This document shows, in pieces, positions 22,714 to 31,597 of a stretch of 36,754 bases of DNA; the first letter of the stretch is position 1; every line of letters begins with the position of its first letter. Both the position numbers and the translations under genes were made by a program. The notes under the pieces were generated by a model. That model saw only the letters and a list, made by a program, of their open reading frames with translations. It was not told the origin of the DNA and made no database searches. This DNA comes from UBA1219 sp045601425 (lineage in GTDB: Bacteria; Bacteroidota; Bacteroidia; Bacteroidales; P3), in contig JAZRZP010000044.1 in the NCBI GenBank assembly GCA_045601425.1, forward strand, positions 1 to 36,754, in the 5' to 3' direction.

Positions 22714-24057
22714 ATGAACGTAAAAAACATTATGGCTGCTCTTGAAGCCAAACACCCTGGTGAAAACGAATACTTACAGGCAGTAGAAGAAGTGCTTGTA
22801 TCTATCGAAGATGTTTACAACAAACACCCCGAATTCGAAAAAGCAAAAATCGTTGAACGCATCGTTGAACCCGATCGTATTTTTACTTTCCGCGTAACTT
22901 GGGTTGATGATAAAGGTGAAGTACAAACAAACTTGGGCTACCGCGTACAATACAACGCAGCTCTCGGTGCATACAAAGGCGGTCTCCGTTTCCACCCGAA
23001 AGTTAACGTTTCAATGCTGAAATTCTTAGGTTTCGAACAGATTTTCAAAAACAGTCTGACAAACCTTCCTCTCGGTGGCGGTAAAGGCGGTGCCGATTTC
23101 GACCCGACAGGAAAATCTGACGCTGAAATCATGCGTTTCTGCCAAGCTTTCATGTATGAATTGTGGCGCAACATCGGTGCTGACCAAGACAGCCCTGCAG
23201 GCGACGTTGGAGTTGGCGGACGTGAAATCGGATACCTCTACGGTGCATACAAAAAACTGGCTCGCGAACACAGCACTGGCGCTTTGACCGGCAAATCTTA
23301 CGGCTGGGGTGGCTCTTTGATCCGTCCTGAAGCTACAGGTTTCGGCGCAATGTACTACGTTGACCGCATGGTAAGAGAAAAAGGTGAAACCATGAAAGGT
23401 AAGAAAGTTGCCCTTTCCGGTTTCGGTAACGTTGCATGGGGTGCAGCAACGAAAGCTGTCGAACTCGGTGCAAAAGTAGTTGCTATCTCTGGTCCTGACG
23501 GCGTTTGCGAAATCGCTAAAGGCATCACCAAAGAAATGATCGACTATATGCTCGAAATGCGTGCTTCTAACCGCAACAAGGTTGAAGACATGGCAACCAA
23601 ATTCCCCAAACTGGCTACATTTACAGCTGGTAAAAAATCTTGGAGCGTAAAATGCGACATCGCTTGTCCTTCTGCATTCCAGAACGAAATGGATGAAAAA
23701 GACGCAAAAGAACTTCTGAAGAACGGCGTTCAGTACGTAGCAGAAGTCTCCAACATGGGCTGCCAGCCAAAAGCTATCGCCGCTATCCAGAAAGCAAAAG
23801 TTCCTTTCGCTCCTGGTAAAGCCGTTAATGCCGGTGGTGTTGCAACTTCAGGTCTTGAAATCTGCCAGAATGCAGGTCACATCAACTGGACTGCTGAAGA
23901 AGTTGACGTTAAATTACACAAAATCATGAACGACATCTATGATATGTGCGTTGAATACGGTAAAGATGCAAAAGGTAACATCAACTATGTTAAAGGTGCA
24001 AACGTTGCCGGTTTCATGCGCGTAGCAAAAGCTATGTTGGCTCAGGGTATCATCTGA
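22714..24057 (+). CDS. gdhA: NADP-type glutamate dehydrogenase
   Basis: A 447-residue hexameric enzyme that interconverts 2-oxoglutarate plus ammonia and glutamate, central to nitrogen assimilation. The glutamate-binding and catalytic region NLPLGGGKGGADFDP has Lys124; GDVGVGGREIGYLYGAY and the Rossmann motif GFGNVAWGAATKA follow; the C-terminal part closes the NAD(P) domain. Length and motifs fit the small hexameric class, usually NADP-dependent in biosynthesis. Codon use is richer in GGT, CGT, GCT and AAC than its neighbours, a sign of strong expression. Monocistronic, with its own promoter and a strong terminator. Confidence 0.96.
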   Translation: MNVKNIMAALEAKHPGENEYLQAVEEVLVSIEDVYNKHPEFEKAKIVERIVEPDRIFTFRVTWVDDKGEVQTNLGYRVQYNAALGAYKGGLRFHPKVNVSMLKFLGFEQIFKNSLTNLPLGGGKGGADFDPTGKSDAEIMRFCQAFMYELWRNIGADQDSPAGDVGVGGREIGYLYGAYKKLAREHSTGALTGKSYGWGGSLIRPEATGFGAMYYVDRMVREKGETMKGKKVALSGFGNVAWGAATKAVELGAKVVAISGPDGVCEIAKGITKEMIDYMLEMRASNRNKVEDMATKFPKLATFTAGKKSWSVKCDIACPSAFQNEMDEKDAKELLKNGVQYVAEVSNMGCQPKAIAAIQKAKVPFAPGKAVNAGGVATSGLEICQNAGHINWTAEEVDVKLHKIMNDIYDMCVEYGKDAKGNINYVKGANVAGFMRVAKAMLAQGII

Positions 24058-24083
24058 TAGATGATATTTTCATGAACACAAAA

Positions 24084-24111
24084 AGGTTGCCGAAAGGCAG
24101 CCTTTTTTTTT
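24084..24111 (+). terminator. gdhA terminator
   Basis: AGGTTGCC pairs with GGCAGCCT around a GAAA tetraloop (one G-U pair) and runs into nine Ts. A textbook intrinsic terminator. Confidence 0.9.
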
Positions 24112-24152
24112 GCCTTTCAGCAAAAAAATCCCAAAAAACCGTTTTTTTTTCG

Positions 24153-24160
24153 TAAGTTTG
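24153..24160 (+). promoter_or_regulatory. tdk promoter, -7 box
   Basis: TAAGTTTG about 43 nt upstream of the tdk ATG. It probably also drives nadC, the YihY gene and the thioesterase. Confidence 0.65.
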
Positions 24161-24202
24161 CACAATGTAAAGATTCTTCAAAAAAAACATAAAAACCCAA
24201 TA

Positions 24203-24820
24203 ATGAGTAAATTATATTACAGATACGGTACAATGGGTTCGACCAAAACCCTGAATTTGCTTACGACAGCTTACAATTTCGAAGAAAGAAACATAAATTT
24301 CATCTGCCTGAAACCATCAATCGACAACCGCGACGGCGAAACCATCATAAAATCGAGAGTGGGCCTGCAGCGCGAATGCGAGGTAATAAAACCAGACACC
24401 AACGTATTCGATGTAATAAAGAAATTCAACTACTCGTTCTTGGAAAACAAATTCGTAAAAATCGACTGGGTCCTTGTCGACGAAGTCCAGTTTTTCAGCG
24501 AAGCCCAAATAGACCAGCTTGCGCGGGCAGTGGACATGTTCGACATAAACATAATGTGCTACGGTCTCCGCACCGATTTCCAGTCTCACCTCTTTCCCGG
24601 CTCAAAACGCCTCTTCGAACTCGCCGACAGCATCGAGGAAATTAAAGCCAGCTGCTCGTGCGGCAGAAAGACAGCCATGAATGCACGCATCGACGAAAAC
24701 GGGAACATCATAACCTCGGGCGATCAGGTACTCATAGGAGGCAACGACAAATACGTAGCCATGTGCCGCAAGTGCTGGTACAAAAAAATACAGGAATCCG
24801 AAAAACCGAAACTTTTCTAA
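24203..24820 (+). CDS. tdk: Thymidine kinase (type II)
   Basis: A 205-residue enzyme of thymidine salvage. The P-loop RYGTMGSTKTLNLL is at about 7-20 and the Walker B region is WVLVDEVQFF. The lasso and zinc-binding region follows, with cysteines in ASCSCGRKTAMNAR and MCRKCW. An upstream in-frame extension to 24110 would start inside the gdhA terminator, so the ATG at 24203 is right. It is first in a run of four genes with gaps of 12 nt (nadC) and 24 nt (YihY) and an overlap with the thioesterase. Confidence 0.94.
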   Translation: MSKLYYRYGTMGSTKTLNLLTTAYNFEERNINFICLKPSIDNRDGETIIKSRVGLQRECEVIKPDTNVFDVIKKFNYSFLENKFVKIDWVLVDEVQFFSEAQIDQLARAVDMFDINIMCYGLRTDFQSHLFPGSKRLFELADSIEEIKASCSCGRKTAMNARIDENGNIITSGDQVLIGGNDKYVAMCRKCWYKKIQESEKPKLF

Positions 24821-24832
24821 ATTCACGATACA

Positions 24833-25672
24833 ATGAATATCAGCGACATAGAAGACACGATAAAAGCCGCACTCCGCGAAGACATTGGCGACGGCGACCA
24901 CAGCACTCTGGCGTGCATTCCGGCCTCGGCAAAAGGCAAAGCCCGAATGATTGCCAAAGCCGATGGTATAATATGCGGCATAGAAGTCGGGGAAAAAGTC
25001 TTTGAACTTGTAGACCCGTCATTGAAAACGGAAACCTTCAAAAACGACGGCGACCCCGTAAAAAAAGGCGACCTGATACTCACGGTGGAAGGCACTTCGG
25101 CTTCGATACTCACCGCCGAACGCACTGCACTCAACTTCATGCAGCGCATGAGCGGAATATCCACGCAAACCCGACTCATGGTGAACATGCTCGAAGGCAT
25201 GCACACACAGCTGCTCGACACCCGCAAAACCACTCCCAACATGCGTACGTTCGAAAAATACGCGGTCAAAAAAGGCGGTGCAATTAACCACAGGTTCGGA
25301 CTTTTTGACATGATAATGCTGAAAGACAATCACATAGACTTTGCCGGAGGCATAGAAAACGCAATAAATCGCACGCACGAATATCTCAAGGCAAAAAACA
25401 AAAAACTGAAAATCGAAATTGAAGTCCGCAACCTTGACGAACTCAATCAAGTAATGGCGACAGGCAAGGTAGACCGCATAATGCTCGACAACTTCACTCC
25501 CGAACTTCTCAAAGAAGCCGTAAGAATCATCGGCGGACGCTATGAGACCGAAGCTTCGGGTGGCATCACGGCCGAGACACTGAAATCCTTTGCCGAGAGC
25601 GGAGTAGACTATATCTCCGTAGGTGCCCTGACTCACCACATAAAAAGTTTAGACATAAGCCTTATTGTTTGA
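24833..25672 (+). CDS. nadC: Nicotinate-nucleotide pyrophosphorylase (carboxylating)
   Basis: A 279-residue quinolinate phosphoribosyltransferase, which makes nicotinate mononucleotide from quinolinate and PRPP in NAD synthesis. It shows ALREDIGDGDHST near the N-terminus, AERTALNFMQRMSGISTQT, the DTRKTTPNMRTFEKYAVKKG active site, NHRFGLFDMIMLKDNHI and ASGGITAETLKSFAESGVDYIS. Full length. It starts 12 nt after tdk. nadA and nadB are not in the window. Confidence 0.96.
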   Translation: MNISDIEDTIKAALREDIGDGDHSTLACIPASAKGKARMIAKADGIICGIEVGEKVFELVDPSLKTETFKNDGDPVKKGDLILTVEGTSASILTAERTALNFMQRMSGISTQTRLMVNMLEGMHTQLLDTRKTTPNMRTFEKYAVKKGGAINHRFGLFDMIMLKDNHIDFAGGIENAINRTHEYLKAKNKKLKIEIEVRNLDELNQVMATGKVDRIMLDNFTPELLKEAVRIIGGRYETEASGGITAETLKSFAESGVDYISVGALTHHIKSLDISLIV

Positions 25673-25696
25673 TTTTTAAACAATTAACCTCTCGAA

Positions 25697-26722
25697 TTGT
25701 CAAAAAAAAGACGCGATAAAAAACATTCCCTCGATACTTTTGAAGGGAAGTTTGATGCTTGGCTTCACCGTATGCTGTACAAGCGTCCGATACGTAAGTT
25801 CCTGCACTACATACGCATGGTGAGTCTGCCGGGATTCAACGGCATGCCCCTCTTCGACGTACTCAATTTCTTCATAAGCGGACTGCTTCAGGATTCGATA
25901 GCCAACAGGGCAAAATCCATGGCATTCTCGTTTTTTCTCGCACTGTTCCCGCTGTTGCTTTTCACATTCACGCTACTGCCGTATTTTCCCATAGAAGGTC
26001 TGCAGGCTGAATTCTACCACTATCTGGAACCTATTCTGCCCGAAAGCATATATTCCAAAGTGGTGGAAACCATGAACGAAGTGCTGAACCACAAGCACAA
26101 CACCCTGCTGTCGGTAGGATTCCTGAGTACGATAATAGTCTCCATGAACGGCGTGGATTCGATAATGCTGGCCTTCAACCAGACTCTGAACAAGAAAGAA
26201 ACCCGCGGATTTATCCGCCGCAAACTCATTTGCCTGCTGCTGGTATTCATGATATTCATACTCGTAATAGTGATACTCGGCACCATGATGGGCTACGACT
26301 GGTTTGTCGGATACCTGTTTTCACACGACATTGTCCGGAGCAAAATCGTATTCGCGGTGATAGCCTTCGGACGGTGGCTGATAATGATACTTTTGTCCGT
26401 GGGGGTTATTTCATTCATCTACTACATTGCCCCCACAAAAAAATACCGTGCGGGATTCTTTTCGGCCGGCTCCATGCTTTCCACCGCTCTGTTTTTTCTC
26501 GTTACATGGGGATTCAACTACTACATAAGCAATTTCGCACACTACAATGCACTCTACGGTTCCATCGGAACCATCATCATTGCGATGCTGTGGATACAGC
26601 TGTGCTGCACCATACTGCTCATAGGATATGAACTGAATATAAGCATCGCCACCAGCAAAATTTACAAAAACGAAAATCATAAAACACCGAAATTCTGGAA
26701 AAAAGATGGAAATAAAATTTAA
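25697..26722 (+). CDS. YihY/BrkB family membrane protein
   Basis: A 341-residue inner-membrane protein of the YihY (formerly 'ribonuclease BN') family. It has a basic N-terminus, then six helices; ANRAKSMAFSFFLALFPLLLF and YYIAPTKKYRAGFFSAGSM...NFAHYNALYGSIGTIIIAMLWI are the family signatures. Its biochemical role is not established. The apparent start is TTG at 25697 (MSKKRRDKKHS...), which suits the basic head; the first in-frame ATG is at about codon 26 (MLYKRPIRKF). It overlaps the next gene by 17 nt. Confidence 0.88.
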   Translation: MSKKRRDKKHSLDTFEGKFDAWLHRMLYKRPIRKFLHYIRMVSLPGFNGMPLFDVLNFFISGLLQDSIANRAKSMAFSFFLALFPLLLFTFTLLPYFPIEGLQAEFYHYLEPILPESIYSKVVETMNEVLNHKHNTLLSVGFLSTIIVSMNGVDSIMLAFNQTLNKKETRGFIRRKLICLLLVFMIFILVIVILGTMMGYDWFVGYLFSHDIVRSKIVFAVIAFGRWLIMILLSVGVISFIYYIAPTKKYRAGFFSAGSMLSTALFFLVTWGFNYYISNFAHYNALYGSIGTIIIAMLWIQLCCTILLIGYELNISIATSKIYKNENHKTPKFWKKDGNKI

Positions 26723-27095
26723 CGAAGGCATTGAAAACAAACTGGTCAAGACCGTAACTGAAACAGATTCCGCCGCCAACTGCGGTTCGGGTCTGCTACC
26801 GGTATTCGCCACTCCGGCACTTGTGGCATTCATGGAGCAGACAGCCCACACCAGCATTGAGAAACTGTTGCCGGAAGGCTGTACAACGGTAGGCATTGAA
26901 ATAGACGTAAAACACCTTAAGGCCACCCCCTTGGGAATGCAGGTATGCTGCACTTCAAAACTTACAAAAGTGGAGGGCAAACGACTCTATTTCAACATCG
27001 AAGCCTTTGACGAAGTTGCCAAAATCGGTGAAGCGACACACATACGCTACATCGTAGAGTCGCAACGCTTCATGGAAAAAATCAAAAAGCAGTGA
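26706..27095 (+). CDS. FlK-like hot-dog thioesterase
   Basis: A 129-residue single hot-dog domain. GSGLLPVFATPALVAFMEQTAH and LPEGCTTVGIEIDVKHLKATPLGM resemble fluoroacetyl-CoA thioesterase (FlK)-type proteins, and the T-P-x-L-x-x-x-M-E segment holds the catalytic Thr and Glu seen in that family. The substrate is probably a small acyl-CoA, not necessarily fluorinated. It starts inside the preceding gene and is the last of the tdk run; a bidirectional terminator follows. Confidence 0.82.
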   Translation: MEIKFNEGIENKLVKTVTETDSAANCGSGLLPVFATPALVAFMEQTAHTSIEKLLPEGCTTVGIEIDVKHLKATPLGMQVCCTSKLTKVEGKRLYFNIEAFDEVAKIGEATHIRYIVESQRFMEKIKKQ

Positions 27096-27099
27096 AAAC

Positions 27100-27127
27100 G
27101 CTGGTGAAAGTCCACCAGCATTCTTTT
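27100..27127. terminator. Bidirectional terminator between the thioesterase and ispG
   Basis: GCTGGTG (27100-27106) pairs with CACCAGC (27113-27119), followed by ATTCTTTT on the plus strand and GTTTTC on the minus strand. It separates two convergent genes and touches the ispG stop. Confidence 0.7.
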
Positions 27128-28499
27128 ACGGTTCCACCCAGTCGCCATTCTGCTTTATGAGCCGGACGAGTTGTTCAACAGCATCTTTTTGGTCTATGTT
27201 CCGGGCAACGACCTCTTTCTTTTTGTAAAGGGTAATTTTGCCCTTCCCGCTACCGACATAGCCGTAGTCGGCGTCGGCCATTTCACCCGGACCGTTTACG
27301 ATACAGCCCATGACGCCTATTTTCAGGCCTTTCAAATGCACCGTCGCGGCTTTTATCTCCTGCAATGCCTCCTGAATGTTGTATTGTGTGCGTCCGCACG
27401 AAGGACAGGCAATGTACTCAGCCCTATAGTTCTTAACACCAGCCGCTTGCATGATTTCTCTGAAAATATCATGATTCTCGTCAAGACAATCCGTTTCCCC
27501 GTCGATGAGTTTCTTGCCGTAAACGGCAGCAAGTTGTAGATAACGGTCTTCGGAAATTTCCGAATCACCGCTCCATACTGCCGGCCGTGCATCCTGATCG
27601 GAAGAGTACATGGTTTTCAGGTTTTTCAGTTCTTTGAAAGAGACATCCTCCCTTGGTATACCGGCAAGGATTTTTCTCGCCACTGGTATTTCGGCCACCG
27701 GACTTTCAGTGAGCGACACCCGTATTGTATCGCCAATGCCGTCAAGCAGAAGTGTTCCGATACCTACAGCCGACTTTATGCGTCCCTGCATGGCATCTCC
27801 AGCTTCGGTAACGCCAAGATGCACCGGAAAACAGAAACCGTTTTCCACCATTTTCTGCACGAACAGACGTGTGGAATAGACCATAGTCTTCACGTTGCTC
27901 GACTTCATGGAAAATACAAGATTGCCGAAATCCATGTCCCTGCACACTTTTGCGAATTCGATGGCCGAAACAGCCATTCCGAGCGGAGTATCACCCCAGC
28001 GACTAACGATGCGTTCCGACAGGGATCCGTGGTTGACACCAATTCGCATTGCAGTGCCGTGAGTTTTGCATATTTCCACCAACCTGCTCATGCGTTCGGC
28101 AATACGGGAAAGTTCTTCATCGTATTCCTTGTCGGTAAAGACTGTCTTTCCCGAATTTCTGTCGACATAATTACCCGGATTCACACGAACCTTTTCCACG
28201 ATTCCAGCAGCCACCTCGGCTGCTTGGGGATTGAAATGTATGTCGGCTACGAGGGGAACGTTGCAACCGCGTTTAAGCAGTTCGTTCTTGATATCATAAA
28301 GATTCTGCGCGGCTTTCACGTCGGGTGCAGTAATACGCACCAGTTCGCAGCCGGCTTCCACAAGTTCGAGAGTCTGACGGACCGTTGCCGCGGTATCCAT
28401 AGTGTCGGTATTGGTCATTGACTGCACACGGATTGGATTATCTCCACCAAGTTTCAGATTACCTACCGATATTTCACGGCTTCTGTATATTCTTTCCAT
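27126..28499 (-). CDS. ispG: 4-hydroxy-3-methylbut-2-enyl diphosphate synthase
   Basis: A 457-residue IspG (GcpE), the [4Fe-4S] enzyme that reduces MEcPP to HMBPP in the MEP isoprenoid pathway. The N-terminal TIM barrel (IRVQSMTNTDTMD; LVADIHFNPQAA; VRVNPGNY; RIGVNHGSLSERI) is intact. Cluster ligands are Cys365 and Cys368 (CPSCGR) and Cys399 (GCIVNGPGE). The E. coli type is about 370 residues, and the long form of plants and many Bacteroidota is over 600 with a middle domain. This one has only about 90 extra residues before the first cluster cysteine, a reduced insert. It has its own promoter (28543-28550). Confidence 0.94.
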   Translation of the reverse strand: MERIYRSREISVGNLKLGGDNPIRVQSMTNTDTMDTAATVRQTLELVEAGCELVRITAPDVKAAQNLYDIKNELLKRGCNVPLVADIHFNPQAAEVAAGIVEKVRVNPGNYVDRNSGKTVFTDKEYDEELSRIAERMSRLVEICKTHGTAMRIGVNHGSLSERIVSRWGDTPLGMAVSAIEFAKVCRDMDFGNLVFSMKSSNVKTMVYSTRLFVQKMVENGFCFPVHLGVTEAGDAMQGRIKSAVGIGTLLLDGIGDTIRVSLTESPVAEIPVARKILAGIPREDVSFKELKNLKTMYSSDQDARPAVWSGDSEISEDRYLQLAAVYGKKLIDGETDCLDENHDIFREIMQAAGVKNYRAEYIACPSCGRTQYNIQEALQEIKAATVHLKGLKIGVMGCIVNGPGEMADADYGYVGSGKGKITLYKKKEVVARNIDQKDAVEQLVRLIKQNGDWVEP

Positions 28500-28542
28500 A
28501 AAATCAGCATTTTAAAAAGGCCTGACATTTGTTTGAAAAGTG

Positions 28543-28550
28543 CAAAGTTA
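28543..28550 (-). promoter_or_regulatory. ispG promoter, -7 box
   Basis: TAACTTTG on the minus strand, 43 nt upstream of the ispG ATG. Between here and the ftsX promoter (28551-28820) I see no gene; the stretch 28680-28760 is GC-richer than its surroundings but matches nothing I recognise. Confidence 0.7.
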
Positions 28551-28820
28551 CAAAAAAAAGTTGAAAAATCCTAAAAACAGACCGTTTGGGAAACTTTATT
28601 TCGCGAATTGGAATTTTTTACGGCATATTTTCACCATTGAACGTAATGCATTGATCTGCAGGGCACGTTATCTCTGACCTTTCATGGGCATAACCCTGCA
28701 CAGGTCTTTCACCGTGGAGTTTCAGAAACAGGGAACGGCACCCGTACCGAAACTGTCGGATGAAGATTCAAAAAAAACGAAATCAAAAAAAATCCTTTTG
28801 CAAAATAGAGATTTTTTTCG

Positions 28821-28828
28821 TATCTTTG
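28821..28828 (+). promoter_or_regulatory. ftsX promoter, -7 box
   Basis: TATCTTTG 21 nt upstream of the ftsX ATG at 28850. A start further upstream would lie in or before the promoter and is rejected. Confidence 0.75.
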
Positions 28829-28849
28829 CCGTTCGTAAAACTGCACACA

Positions 28850-29734
28850 ATGAGGAAACAGAAATCCGTAAAACTCTGGGGAACATACACTTCCACCATT
28901 TTAAGCATAGGTCTGGTACTATTCGTATTGGGACTTTTGCTGATTCTTGGCTTGCATTCGTACCAATATACCAACAACATTCAGGAAGGTGTGATGTACA
29001 ATGTGATACTTTCACCGGAAACAGAAGAAAGCAACGCCATGGAACTGCAGCGACACCTGCAGGACAAGAAGGAATTCCCGTATGTAAAAACAGTCTACTA
29101 CATCTCGAAAGACGAAGCTTCACGCAACTTCTCACAGGAATTGGGCGAGGATTTCGTGGAATTCACGGGTTACAATCCTCTTTTCCCATCACTTGAAGTA
29201 ACGCTGAAGTCGGACTTCATTCAGAAAAACAATTCCGAACACCGCAAGCAATTCGTCGAAAAACTGAAACACATGCCTTTCGTAACGGATGTCGTTTATC
29301 AGGAAAACATGGTCAACGAACTGAACGAGACCTTCACCAAGGTCGGCTGGTTCATGGCAATAATAACAGTACTGCTACTTTTCGTATCCATAATGCTTAT
29401 AAACTGCACCATAAAACTTGTCATCCACTCGAAACGCTACCTCATAAAGACCATGCAGCTCGTGGGAGCAAAACGCAGTTTCATCATTACCCCGTTCCTC
29501 AGAAAAAGCATACTTTACGGATTCATAGGCGGCCTCATCGCATCTGCCCTGCTCGGAATACTGACATACATAGTAAACGACCAGCTGAACATCGGCATCG
29601 ACTACGTTGCAAACGAAATCCCATACATTGCAATAGGCACCGTAATATTGCTCCTTGGCATAGTGATTTCGCTGTGCTCGACGTATCTGTCGCTCGTCCA
29701 TTATTTGCGTAAAGACAACGACCAACTGTATTAG
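28850..29734 (+). CDS. ftsX: Cell division protein FtsX
   Basis: A 294-residue integral membrane partner of the FtsE ATPase, which controls peptidoglycan hydrolysis at the division septum. The first helix (about 17-42) is followed by the periplasmic FtsX domain (about 45-160, including YYISKDEASRNFSQELG), then three helices of the FtsX permease fold, with SKRYLIKTMQLVGAKRSFI and RKSILYGFIGGLIASALLG. Length is normal. It starts the run ftsX - DUF3098 - uppP - truB, a gene order known in Bacteroidota. ftsE is not adjacent. Confidence 0.93.
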   Translation: MRKQKSVKLWGTYTSTILSIGLVLFVLGLLLILGLHSYQYTNNIQEGVMYNVILSPETEESNAMELQRHLQDKKEFPYVKTVYYISKDEASRNFSQELGEDFVEFTGYNPLFPSLEVTLKSDFIQKNNSEHRKQFVEKLKHMPFVTDVVYQENMVNELNETFTKVGWFMAIITVLLLFVSIMLINCTIKLVIHSKRYLIKTMQLVGAKRSFIITPFLRKSILYGFIGGLIASALLGILTYIVNDQLNIGIDYVANEIPYIAIGTVILLLGIVISLCSTYLSLVHYLRKDNDQLY

Positions 29735-29755
29735 TAACAAATAAAACACAAAAAC

Positions 29756-30061
29756 ATGGCCAATCAAAAAAACAACGCACCGGCAAACGGTACAAGCACC
29801 TCCAAAGAAAATTCATTCGCATTCGGCAGGATTAACTATATCCTGCTCATCGTAGGCATCATTCTGCTTGCAATAGGATACATCTGCCTCACCGGAGGCG
29901 GTTCCGATGACCCCAATGCTTTCAACGATGCACTTTTCGACACACGCCGACTTGTCGTAGCACCCATACTCATTGTGGGCGGCCTGATAGTCGAAATATT
30001 CGCCATAATGCTGAAACCCAAAGACAAAACCATTGACACGGAAGAAACTTCCGAAAAATAA
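29756..30061 (+). CDS. DUF3098 membrane protein
   Basis: A 101-residue protein with a Ser/Asn-rich head, FAFGRINYILLIVGIILLAIG as the first helix, a short loop with GGGSDDPNAFNDALFDTRRL, and a second helix (VVAPILIVGGLIVEIFAIML). This pattern is DUF3098, a family largely confined to Bacteroidota and found between ftsX and uppP. Function unknown; position suggests envelope or division work with its neighbours. Confidence 0.9.
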   Translation: MANQKNNAPANGTSTSKENSFAFGRINYILLIVGIILLAIGYICLTGGGSDDPNAFNDALFDTRRLVVAPILIVGGLIVEIFAIMLKPKDKTIDTEETSEK

Positions 30062-30085
30062 TCTCTCAAAAACAAGGTTCAGACA

Positions 30086-30883
30086 ATGGAATGGTTCGAA
30101 GCCCTGATATTGGGGATAATACAAGGACTCACGGAATATCTGCCGATAAGCAGCACCGGACACATCGTCATCGGACAGCATCTTTTCGGCTTGACCGACG
30201 TGGACGATGATAAAATGCTCTTGTTCACCGTGATTCTGCACGTGGCAACAACACTCAGCACAATAGTAATACTCTGGAAAGAAATAATATGGCTCTTCCA
30301 AGACCTGTTCAAGTTCAAGTGGAACGAAGGCACCCGATACATTGTAAACATACTCATTTCGATGATACCTGTAGGAATTGTCGGGCTGTGTTTCAAAGAC
30401 ACTGTTGAGGAATTTTTCGGTTCAGGACTCCTGCTGGTCGGCATCTGCCTCATGATAACGGCAGCACTGCTTGCTTTCGCACATTTTGCAAAGCCGCGGC
30501 AGAAGGAAAATATCTCAATGCCGGATTCTTTCATCATAGGCATTGCACAGGCCATAGCCGTGCTTCCGGGTCTTTCCCGTTCGGGAAGCACCATTGCAAC
30601 AGGGATACTGCTCGGCAACAAAAAGGAGAAAATCGCACAATTTTCGTTCCTCATGGTGATACCTCCGATTCTGGGTGAAGCCATTCTGAACACCCTGAAA
30701 ATCACCGGAGGCAAAATTGTCTCCGCCACGATACCAGCCCTTTCGCTTGCCATAGGTTTCATCGCAGCTTTCATAGTCGGATGCCTCGCATGCAAATGGA
30801 TGATAAACATCGTAAAGAAAGGCAAAATCATATATTTCGCCATCTACTGTGCTCTGGCAGGGTTGGCAGCAATAATTTTCTGA
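30086..30883 (+). CDS. uppP: Undecaprenyl-diphosphatase UppP (BacA)
   Basis: A 265-residue inner-membrane enzyme that dephosphorylates undecaprenyl diphosphate to recycle the lipid carrier for peptidoglycan and O-antigen. The two catalytic motifs are present: GLTEYLPISSTGHIVIG near the N-terminus (with the Glu and the Ser/His cluster) and PGLSRSGSTIATGILLG at about 165-181. About eight helices; normal length. Overproduction in this family gives bacitracin resistance. It lies 24 nt after the DUF3098 gene and 7 nt before truB. Confidence 0.96.
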   Translation: MEWFEALILGIIQGLTEYLPISSTGHIVIGQHLFGLTDVDDDKMLLFTVILHVATTLSTIVILWKEIIWLFQDLFKFKWNEGTRYIVNILISMIPVGIVGLCFKDTVEEFFGSGLLLVGICLMITAALLAFAHFAKPRQKENISMPDSFIIGIAQAIAVLPGLSRSGSTIATGILLGNKKEKIAQFSFLMVIPPILGEAILNTLKITGGKIVSATIPALSLAIGFIAAFIVGCLACKWMINIVKKGKIIYFAIYCALAGLAAIIF

Positions 30884-30890
30884 CACGGCG

Positions 30891-31583
30891 ATGACTCCAG
30901 AACAATTTCAGGACGGATACATACAGCTTGTAGACAAGCCATACACATGGACATCGTTTCAGCTTGTGAACAAACTGAAATACGTCTTGAAAAACGACTA
31001 CGGGCTGAAAAAAATAAAAATCGGTCATGCCGGCACCCTTGACCCCCTTGCCACCGGACTTCTCATCGTATGCATAGGCAAAGCCACCAAACAGATAGAA
31101 TCCCTGCAGTCTGGCGAAAAGGAATACACTGGCACTTTCGTACTCGGTGCCACCACACCATGTTTCGATAAAGAGAAACCCGTAGACGCCACATACCCGA
31201 CAGACCACATCACCGAAGAACTGCTGCGGGAAACCGCAAAGAAATTCACCGGCGATACGGAACAGGTTCCGCCTGTCTTTTCGGCAGTAAAAGTCAACGG
31301 ACGCAGAGCGTACGATTTTGCACGCAATGCCGAAGAAGTGGAAATAAAAGCGAAGAAAATCCACATATCATGTTTTGAACTCACACGCATAGAATTGCCG
31401 GAAGTCGATTTCAGAATAGTGTGCAGTAAAGGCACGTACATACGTGCCATTGCCCGCGATTTCGGCTTCGCTCTCGGCTCCGGAGCTCACCTCTCGGCAC
31501 TGAGACGCGAACGAATAGGAGATTTCTCGGTATCCGACGCCCTGCAAGTCGATGCTGTGCGGACTTTCTGGAGAGAAAACTAA
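30891..31583 (+). CDS. truB: tRNA pseudouridine-55 synthase TruB
   Basis: A 230-residue enzyme that makes pseudouridine 55 in the T-loop of tRNAs. VDKPYTWTSFQLVNKLK, the catalytic-Asp motif KIGHAGTLDPLATGLL (about 43-58), QVPPVFSAVKVNGRRAYDFAR and CSKGTYIRAIARDFG are all there. It lacks the extra C-terminal PUA-like region of E. coli TruB (about 314 residues), as in other Bacteroidota. Starts 7 nt after uppP. Confidence 0.96.
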   Translation: MTPEQFQDGYIQLVDKPYTWTSFQLVNKLKYVLKNDYGLKKIKIGHAGTLDPLATGLLIVCIGKATKQIESLQSGEKEYTGTFVLGATTPCFDKEKPVDATYPTDHITEELLRETAKKFTGDTEQVPPVFSAVKVNGRRAYDFARNAEEVEIKAKKIHISCFELTRIELPEVDFRIVCSKGTYIRAIARDFGFALGSGAHLSALRRERIGDFSVSDALQVDAVRTFWREN

Positions 31584-31597
31584 AAACACAATGCCCC

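Noticed and set aside
28684..29196. 170-codon frame overlapping the ftsX start
   Set aside because: It crosses the ftsX promoter and is out of frame with a clear ftsX; no recognisable product.
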